This document shows positions 7,515-12,353 of a DNA stretch of 12,353 nucleotides, piece by piece. The notes beneath the pieces are model-generated. The model had not been told where the DNA came from. It saw only the letters and a list, made by a program, of their open reading frames with translations, and searched no databases. Numbering within the stretch: position 1 is the first letter of the stretch; every line of letters begins with the position of its first letter. This DNA is from Flavipsychrobacter stenotrophus (GTDB lineage Bacteria; Bacteroidota; Bacteroidia; Chitinophagales; Chitinophagaceae). A program made the position numbers and the translations under genes. The stretch is taken from positions 1-12,353 of the forward strand of contig CANBQQ010000044.1 of assembly GCA_947371715.1 (NCBI GenBank), written 5' to 3'.

Positions 7515-8258
7515 ATGAAAGTAATTGCTTTAATACCGGCACGTCTTGGTGCTACCCGCTTCCCTTCAAAATTGCTCGCACCTATAAAAGGTAAGAGTGT
7601 CATACATCGTACCTATGAGTCGGCAGTAAACACGGGCTTATTTGATGAGGTGATCGTTGTTACGGATAGTGACGAGATAATGGATGAAATTATCAAAAAC
7701 GGCGGAAAGGCCGTAAAGAGTAAAGGCACTTACGAAAGTGGTACAGATCGCATTGCAGAAATAGCCGAACATATGGAAGCCGATGTATTTGTGAACGTAC
7801 AGGGCGACGAACCATTTGTACAGAAACAACCACTGGAGCAACTACTGAACCTGTTTACCGGAGTAGACGGCACCACGGTGCAGGTAGCTTCGCTGGTGCA
7901 GCGTCTTACTAATCCGGCATTGATACAGGACCATAACTATGTAAAGGTGGCATTGGCACTCAACAATGATGCGCTGTTCTTCTCACGGAGTGTACTGCCC
8001 TACCCCCGTAATAAAGAAATAGAGATCCCATATTACGAACATATTGGTGTATATGCCTTCCGCAAGGAAGCATTAATGAACTTCACCAATTGGCCAATGA
8101 CTCCACTGGAAGCAGCTGAAAAGGTAGAGTGTCTCCGCTTCCTGGAGCATGGTATTCCTATGCGTATGGCCATTACACAATATATGGGTGTAGAAATAGA
8201 TACTCCTGAAGATATTATCAGGGCTGAGAAGCTGATGGAACAGAACGGCTGGAGTTAA
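7515..8258 (+). CDS. kdsB: 3-deoxy-manno-octulosonate cytidylyltransferase (CMP-Kdo synthetase)
   Basis: This 247-residue cytosolic enzyme couples Kdo with CTP to form CMP-Kdo, the activated donor for the LPS inner core. The N-terminal nucleotide-binding signature is IPARLGATRFPSK (7-19; R10, K19). ESGTDRI is at 74-80 and NVQGDEPF at 94-101, with D98 a metal ligand. HIGVYAFR lies at 176-183, EAAEKVECLRFLE at 199-211, and VEIDTPED at 226-233, with D229 the probable second metal ligand. Length and motif order are normal for KdsB. It is the last gene of the plus-strand run, 76 bases after DUF423, behind a palindrome, and may have its own promoter although none is obvious. It supplies WaaA, encoded at 11404-10163. 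Confidence 0.97.
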   Translation: MKVIALIPARLGATRFPSKLLAPIKGKSVIHRTYESAVNTGLFDEVIVVTDSDEIMDEIIKNGGKAVKSKGTYESGTDRIAEIAEHMEADVFVNVQGDEPFVQKQPLEQLLNLFTGVDGTTVQVASLVQRLTNPALIQDHNYVKVALALNNDALFFSRSVLPYPRNKEIEIPYYEHIGVYAFRKEALMNFTNWPMTPLEAAEKVECLRFLEHGIPMRMAITQYMGVEIDTPEDIIRAEKLMEQNGWS

Positions 8259-8291
8259 TGGCTCAATTGCGCAATTGCTTAATGGCTCAAT
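8255..8291. repeat. Direct repeat TTAATGGCTCAAT x2 around palindrome CAATTGCGCAATTG
   Basis: The 13-mer TTAATGGCTCAAT occurs at 8255-8267 and again at 8279-8291 (24-base period). Between and partly within the copies lies the perfect 14-base palindrome CAATTGCGCAATTG (8264-8277). The first copy includes the kdsB stop codon. No coding role is apparent. It lies just before the two-way terminator. Confidence 0.6.
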
Positions 8292-8307
8292 AAGTTTATG
8301 AAATAAA

Positions 8308-8342
8308 AAATGCCGCTTCAACTATTAGCTGAAGCGGCGTTT
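8308..8342. terminator. Bidirectional terminator between convergent kdsB and rfbC
   Basis: AAATGCCGCTTCA (8308-8320) pairs with TGAAGCGGCGTTT (8330-8342), a 13-bp stem with one T-G wobble and a 9-base loop. On the plus strand it is followed by a T-rich stretch. On the minus strand the A-rich 5' side (8301-8310) becomes a T-run. It fits termination of both kdsB and the aminotransferase-rfbC operon. Confidence 0.88.
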
Positions 8343-8359
8343 CTATTTCTGTTAGTTGA

Positions 8360-8911
8360 TTATACAAATAAATTGTTGGCATCTTTAAGCAACGGTTGTT
8401 TCTGATCTTTTTCAGAAACTATGGCTTTGCTGATGTCTATCTTCCAATCAATGTTTATTGCAGGATCGGCATAGTATACACCGCCTTCACAATCTTTGCT
8501 GTAGTAGTTATCGCATTTGTAGAAAACCTCAGCAGTATCGCTCAAAACAGCATAGCCATGAGCAAAACCATGAGGAATAAGGAATTGTACCTTGTTTTCT
8601 GCAGACAGTTCTATACCATACCACTGGCCATAGGTCTTGCTACCCTTGCGGATATCAACCGCTACATCCCATATGCTGCCTTCCAGAACACGCAAAAGCT
8701 TTGATTGCGGAACCGGATTATTCTGATAGTGAAGGCCACGCAATACATTCTTTATAGAACGAGCCTGATTGTCCTGAATGAAATTGACAGCGTCGCCCTG
8801 GTCTTCAAAAGTGCTCTTACGATAGCTTTCAAAGAAGTAGCCTCTTTCATCGCCATGTACTTTCGGTTCAAGGATCAGCAGTCCGTCTATGTGTGTCTTA
8901 GTTACTTTCAT
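8360..8911 (-). CDS. rfbC: dTDP-4-dehydrorhamnose 3,5-epimerase (RmlC)
   Basis: This 183-residue cupin-fold enzyme epimerises C3 and C5 of dTDP-4-keto-6-deoxyglucose, the third step to dTDP-L-rhamnose. Diagnostic residues are DERGYFFE (21-28), RGLHYQ (58-63; catalytic base H61), K71, the core IPHGFAHGY (112-120), and Y131 in VFYKCDNYYS, the usual catalytic Tyr. Full length and an intact active site argue for a true epimerase rather than the related ketoisomerases (FdtA/QdtA type). The gene lies 10 bases after the aminotransferase stop, so both are likely on one mRNA ending at 8308-8342. rmlA, rmlB and rmlD are not in the window. Confidence 0.95.
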   Translation of the reverse strand: MKVTKTHIDGLLILEPKVHGDERGYFFESYRKSTFEDQGDAVNFIQDNQARSIKNVLRGLHYQNNPVPQSKLLRVLEGSIWDVAVDIRKGSKTYGQWYGIELSAENKVQFLIPHGFAHGYAVLSDTAEVFYKCDNYYSKDCEGGVYYADPAINIDWKIDISKAIVSEKDQKQPLLKDANNLFV

Positions 8912-8921
8912 TAGAATAGAT

Positions 8922-10055
8922 TTATCCTATTATTTCTATCAGGTTGTTAGTAATAAATGCCAGTTCCTCTTCAGTCAATTCTGTGTGCATTGGTAAGGAG
9001 ATCACGCAGTCCTGTAGCATATCTGTAACCGGCAATACCGTGTTCTCTACGCCATATTCCTTCAGCATGTTCTGCTTATGACTAGGCACCGGGTAATAGA
9101 TCATTGAAGGAATATTACGCTCTGCCAGTTTCTGCTGTAAAGTATCACGGTCAAAACCGCTTATCTGCAATGTATACTGATGGAATACATGATAAGAATA
9201 AGGTGCGCGGTATGGTGTAGTGATCTTTGGATGATTCTTGAACGCCTTGTCATAGTAATCCGCTGCCTGACGACGAGAATAGCAATACTCATCAAGCTTC
9301 CTCAGCTTTATGCGCAATATGGCTGCCTGTATCGTATCGAGGCGACTGTTACAACCTACCATCTCATGATAGTATCTTGTCTGCTGGCCGTGATTGGCAA
9401 TCATTTTCAACTTCTGAGCCAGGTCATCATCATTGGTAAACATTGCACCACCGTCTCCATATCCGCCAAGATTCTTAGATGGGAAGAATGATGTGCAACC
9501 AATTATACCCATAGCACCGGTCTTAACAGTAGTACCGTTAGAGAATGTATAAGTGCTGCCTATTGCCTGAGCATTATCTTCTACAACAGCTATATCATGA
9601 TCTTTTGCTATCGCCAGCAGTGGCTCCATATTCACGCTTTGTCCATAAAGGTGAACAGGTATGATCGCTTTTGTCTTTGAAGTGATAGCCTTCTTCACGC
9701 TTTCCATATTCATGGTAAAGGTGTCTGGGTCAACATCAACAAATACGGGAGTCAATTTTAAAAGCGCAACAACCTCTACAGTAGCTATGTAGGTATAACT
9801 TGGAGTGATCACCTCATCGCCGGGCTGAAGGCCCAACGCCATAAGGGCTATCTGTAGTGCATCAGTACCATTAGCGCATGGTATTACATGCTTCACACCC
9901 AGATACTGAGCCAACTCAGTAGCAAAACTATGAACATCAGGACCACCTATGAAAGCGGCGTTCTCAATAACATGATTAATAGCGGTATCTACTTCTGCCT
10001 TTATTTTTTGATATTGCCTTTTCAGGTCAACCATTTGTAACTGCTGCATACTCAT
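8922..10055 (-). CDS. DegT/DnrJ/EryC1/StrS family PLP-dependent sugar aminotransferase
   Basis: The 377 residues fit the type I-fold family that aminates keto groups on nucleotide sugars. ANGTDALQIAL (61-71) holds the phosphate-binding region and VEDNAQAIGS (158-167) places D160 near the pyridine nitrogen. SFFPSKNLGGYGDGG (189-203) carries the internal aldimine lysine K194. NHGQQTRYYHEMVGCNSRLDTIQAAIL (221-247) resembles the WbpE/WlbC type, which acts on UDP-3-keto-glucuronic acid derivatives. Pairing with rfbC would also suit a dTDP-3-keto-6-deoxyhexose aminotransferase of the FdtB/QdtB type. The product is thus an amino sugar for surface glycans, but the exact substrate cannot be fixed. Other in-frame ATGs (10049, 10034) are possible starts, and the promoter box close to 10055 makes a later start plausible. 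Confidence 0.9.
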   Translation of the reverse strand: MSMQQLQMVDLKRQYQKIKAEVDTAINHVIENAAFIGGPDVHSFATELAQYLGVKHVIPCANGTDALQIALMALGLQPGDEVITPSYTYIATVEVVALLKLTPVFVDVDPDTFTMNMESVKKAITSKTKAIIPVHLYGQSVNMEPLLAIAKDHDIAVVEDNAQAIGSTYTFSNGTTVKTGAMGIIGCTSFFPSKNLGGYGDGGAMFTNDDDLAQKLKMIANHGQQTRYYHEMVGCNSRLDTIQAAILRIKLRKLDEYCYSRRQAADYYDKAFKNHPKITTPYRAPYSYHVFHQYTLQISGFDRDTLQQKLAERNIPSMIYYPVPSHKQNMLKEYGVENTVLPVTDMLQDCVISLPMHTELTEEELAFITNNLIEIIG

Positions 10056-10067
10056 TTTTTAACGGCG

Positions 10068-10094
10068 CAAACCTACGATTTTATCTGCGTACAA
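10068..10094 (-). promoter_or_regulatory. Candidate promoter of the aminotransferase-rfbC operon
   Basis: On the minus strand TAGGTTTG (10075 to 10068) fits TAnnTTTG exactly, with TTG (10094 to 10092) 16 bases upstream as a -33 partner, slightly closer than usual. The predicted transcription start is only about 3-8 bases before the ATG at 10055. The mRNA would then be nearly leaderless unless translation begins at 10049 or 10034. Confidence 0.55.
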
Positions 10095-10162
10095 GGAAAT
10101 AAGAAAATCATTATATAAGTCAAGTTCAGGGAAGGTGGATATGTAAACGGATAAGAATTTAC

Positions 10163-11404
10163 TCACAAAATGTAATGATCTATGCGCTCCATAACTTTGG
10201 CCGTTGCGCCCTGCCTGCCGAGCACATATTGTCTGGCTGCTACTGACTTCTTTTGGTAGATATCGGTATTATCAAAAGAAGCTAATGCCTTTATCAGTTC
10301 TTCGGGCTCATTAATGACCTCTGCCCCACCCAACTCAACAAGCTCCACAGCCTCAGTAAACTGATGGAATACCGGTCCATAAAAACATGGCATTCCGTAG
10401 ACAGCAGGCTCCAATACGTTATGCACCCCGGCCTTGCCAAATCCGCCACCTATCCATGCCGCGGTGCCGTACCTGTATAATTGCAGCAGAAACCCTACCT
10501 TATCTACCAACAATACTTTTTTATCGCTCTTACTCTTCCAATCGCTCCATTTCACCACATCATTTCCATACGATCTCACTATCTCATTAATATGGCTTTC
10601 ATCCACCTCGTGCGGAACCAATATCAATTTCCATCCCTCGGGTAATGATGGCAATGCCTTGTATAGCAGTTGTTCATCATCGGTCCACGTACTGCCGGCT
10701 ATCAATATTTTATGGCCCTCGCAAAACGCTTCTGCAATTGGTAGCACCGCTACCTGAGCAGCTGCCTTCACTACTCTGTCAAAACGGGTATCTCCACCAA
10801 TTATTGCATGGTTGATGTTTATACTTTTCAACAGCTCTATGCTTGCCTGGTCTTGCACAAAAATATCAGTGAAACACCCCAGCATTTCTCTTTGCAAACC
10901 ACCATACCACTTAAAGAATCCCTGGTCTTTATTGAACCGGGCGGAGATGAGTATTGTTTCAACAGCATTCTGTTTCAATGCAGACAAATAGAAATACCAC
11001 AACTCGTACTTAACGAACAGGCAGATAGATGGACTAACAATATCAACAAATGCCTGGGAATTTCCAGGACTGTCTACAGGCAGATAAAAGACATAATCTG
11101 CACCATCATAGTCTTTTCTTACTTCGTAACCTGATGGAGAAAAAAACGTCAACACTATTGCATAGTCGGGATGCTTAGCTCGTAACGCCTCTATTACCGG
11201 TCTCCCCTGCTCAAACTCACCCAATGACGCGCAATGCACCCATATACGGCGACGTTGCTCGGTACTCAGTGCCTGCCTTATCTTATCCAGCAATCCTTTA
11301 CGGCCGGCTATAAACAGCTTAGCTTTGGGTTTAAATAGCGATGCTACCCGTATACCCAAAGCATATAACCCAATAACTAACCTGTAAATGAGAACGTTGA
11401 TCAT
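10163..11404 (-). CDS. waaA: 3-deoxy-D-manno-octulosonic acid (Kdo) transferase
   Basis: This 413-residue GT30 glycosyltransferase moves Kdo from CMP-Kdo to the lipid A precursor at the inner face of the cytoplasmic membrane. A hydrophobic N-terminus (about 3-23) provides membrane attachment. VHCASLGEFEQGRPVIE (56-72) matches the family HAxSxGE motif, with E63 the likely catalytic base. VKYELWYFYL (131-140) matches the second conserved ETELW region (E134). GGGFGKAGVHNVLEPAVYG, in the C-terminal half, binds the nucleotide sugar. The start overlaps the stop of the upstream outer-membrane-type gene (ATGA at 11404-11401), implying coupled translation. No clear terminator follows; 107 bases separate it from the aminotransferase, so read-through into that operon is possible. 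Confidence 0.96.
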   Translation of the reverse strand: MINVLIYRLVIGLYALGIRVASLFKPKAKLFIAGRKGLLDKIRQALSTEQRRRIWVHCASLGEFEQGRPVIEALRAKHPDYAIVLTFFSPSGYEVRKDYDGADYVFYLPVDSPGNSQAFVDIVSPSICLFVKYELWYFYLSALKQNAVETILISARFNKDQGFFKWYGGLQREMLGCFTDIFVQDQASIELLKSININHAIIGGDTRFDRVVKAAAQVAVLPIAEAFCEGHKILIAGSTWTDDEQLLYKALPSLPEGWKLILVPHEVDESHINEIVRSYGNDVVKWSDWKSKSDKKVLLVDKVGFLLQLYRYGTAAWIGGGFGKAGVHNVLEPAVYGMPCFYGPVFHQFTEAVELVELGGAEVINEPEELIKALASFDNTDIYQKKSVAARQYVLGRQGATAKVMERIDHYIL

Positions 11405-12192
11405 TCAAATGTGATGTCTTCTGATTTGCGTTTGAAGATCGGTATCATCCACCCAGCACGCACACCCAGCAACACATCATTCCTTTTCTTATCATCGGCA
11501 TGGCCAACATCAAACAAGTAGGCACGGCGACCTTCTGTAAAGCCCCACATAAGGTCCAAACCAAAATTAAAATTTAATAGACCGTTTTTAGCGAAGTAAG
11601 TATAACCTGCATACTGCTCTACGAACATACCCTGCGTAAGTCTGTCATACCCTTTCTTATAATCGCCCTGCAGCATCTCCACATCACCATCGCGGTTGTA
11701 AATATTGATCCTGTGCTGTATGAAACCAACTGTGGTCAGTAACATAAGTCCATTATCCTTCTCGCCTTTCTTAAGCGGAATGATCTTACCTGCCTGAATA
11801 CCGGTAAGAAACCCACGCTCATATACTGGTACACCTACTCGCTGTCCATTGATATTAATGGTCTGGAATACCTTACCATTAAAGTCGCCGGAATACTTGT
11901 CTTTTATGTTTATTGCAAAAGAATCTTCCGTGATCTTGTTACCCAGCAAAAAATCGTATTTGACACCAAACAACCAGTTGCCTTTTGTTTTGTAAGTAAC
12001 CGAAGCCCCTATCCTGTAGCTGGCACCATAGCGCTTGGCCATATCCAGCAATGGCTTGTCGGCAGATACATTTCCATTGAGTATAAACCCATAATGCTGT
12101 TTCTTAGCCGCACTTGTACCAAATAGCTCGTCCTGACCATAAGAAATGATACCGGAAAATAATAACAGGGTTGTAAAAATATATTGCTTCAT
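11401..12192 (-). CDS. Predicted outer-membrane beta-barrel protein, unknown function
   Basis: I do not recognise a named family. The 263-residue product starts with a signal peptide (MKQYIF, hydrophobic core to about 17, likely cleavage at SYG|Q near 19-20). The mature part alternates polar and aromatic/hydrophobic residues in strand-like blocks ending with aromatic residues, such as YRIGASVTYKT, NWLFGVKYDFLLG, GLMLLTTVGFIQHRINIY, VEQYAGYTYF, LLNFNFGLDLMWGF and LLGVRAGWMIPIF. Charged loops separate them, which suggests a small beta-barrel in the outer membrane. The chain ends ITFE rather than in the terminal aromatic typical of proteobacterial barrels. It is co-transcribed with and overlaps waaA by four bases, so a link to LPS or outer-membrane biogenesis is plausible but inferred. 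Confidence 0.8.
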   Translation of the reverse strand: MKQYIFTTLLLFSGIISYGQDELFGTSAAKKQHYGFILNGNVSADKPLLDMAKRYGASYRIGASVTYKTKGNWLFGVKYDFLLGNKITEDSFAINIKDKYSGDFNGKVFQTININGQRVGVPVYERGFLTGIQAGKIIPLKKGEKDNGLMLLTTVGFIQHRINIYNRDGDVEMLQGDYKKGYDRLTQGMFVEQYAGYTYFAKNGLLNFNFGLDLMWGFTEGRRAYLFDVGHADDKKRNDVLLGVRAGWMIPIFKRKSEDITFE

Positions 12193-12202
12193 ATAAAGAC
12201 TG

Positions 12203-12216
12203 CTTCTGCAAATGTG
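12203..12216 (-). promoter_or_regulatory. Candidate promoter-proximal box (CACATTTG) of the OMP-waaA operon
   Basis: The minus strand reads CACATTTG at 12216-12209, one mismatch from TAnnTTTG, 17-24 bases before the ATG at 12192. No clear -33 TTG is found. The 13-mer ACATTTGCAGAAG that includes it (12215-12203) recurs at 12312-12300. Confidence 0.35.
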
Positions 12217-12266
12217 AAATTAGGTAAAAAGTAAAAACTTGAGATTTAAAAGTAAAAGCCCATGTT

Positions 12267-12290
12267 GATATGCACCAGACAATGCATATC
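12267..12290. repeat. 8-bp inverted repeat GATATGCA-N8-TGCATATC
   Basis: Perfect 8-bp arms (12267-12274 and 12283-12290) flank an 8-base spacer, 75-98 bases upstream of the OMP start codon and between the two copies of the 13-mer. It could be an operator or a hairpin. No T-run follows on either strand, so it is not a standard terminator. Confidence 0.35.
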
Positions 12291-12353
12291 TCAGATATAC
12301 TTCTGCAAATGTTAATATTTTCTTTATCCCAAAATAATAGAATGGCATTTCAG

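Noticed and set aside
8255..8291. Possible CRISPR-like or attachment-site repeat
   Set aside because: There are only two short copies, no regular spacers, and no cas, integrase or tRNA gene nearby.
10434..11134. Plus-strand open frames of about 107-108 codons opposite waaA
   Set aside because: They are antisense to an intact waaA, with biased composition and no recognisable domain or start context.
12220..12348. Minus-strand frame of 42 codons, open to the right edge (MPFYYFGIKK...)
   Set aside because: It is short and AT-rich, contains the inverted repeat and one promoter-like 13-mer, and has no recognisable motif; it could only be the tail of a gene outside the window.

Overview
The window looks like chromosomal DNA of a Bacteroidota bacterium, probably of the Chitinophagales/Sphingobacteriales type. 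The evidence is two secreted proteins with C-terminal type IX secretion (T9SS) sorting domains, promoter-like TAnnTTTG boxes, starts without Shine-Dalgarno sequences, and best visual matches to Bacteroidota versions of the housekeeping genes. It reads as an ordinary chromosomal region. I see no mobile element, CRISPR array, rRNA or tRNA, and no stretch over 300 bases lacks a gene.

Layout, left to right. (1) 1-2117, minus strand: a zinc metalloprotease (reprolysin-like) cut by the left edge within its T9SS sorting domain. (2) 2349-3923, plus strand, divergent from the protease: a secreted fusion of a c-type cytochrome domain to a PHM/DBH-like copper monooxygenase with a T9SS tail, closed by a strong hairpin terminator at 3936-3966. 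(3) 4040-8258, plus strand: six closely packed genes for a YdfG-like SDR oxidoreductase, a YbgC-like thioesterase, CinA, shikimate kinase AroK, a DUF423 membrane protein and KdsB. CinA/AroK and AroK/DUF423 overlap. KdsB is set off by a short C/G-rich palindrome. (4) 8308-8342: a two-way terminator between convergent operons. (5) 10055-8360, minus strand: a DegT-type sugar aminotransferase followed by RfbC (RmlC), with a good promoter upstream. (6) 12192-10163, minus strand: an unrecognised small outer-membrane-type protein overlapping WaaA (Kdo transferase) by ATGA. (7) 12193-12353: upstream region with a repeated promoter-like 13-mer and an inverted repeat.

How the genes work together. KdsB activates Kdo as CMP-Kdo and WaaA transfers it to lipid A. 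The aminotransferase and RfbC modify nucleotide-linked sugars. The right half therefore serves cell-envelope glycan and LPS assembly. The SDR-thioesterase-CinA-AroK-DUF423 run is mixed housekeeping (redox/acyl metabolism, nucleotide repair/NMN salvage, aromatic amino acids). The left end encodes two exported enzymes that use the T9SS.

The most distinctive item is the heme-c/copper-monooxygenase fusion: all residues expected for one c-heme and for both copper sites of peptidylglycine-type monooxygenases are present in one secreted protein. It may be a known but little-studied family. I do not see clear evidence of a wholly new multi-gene system.
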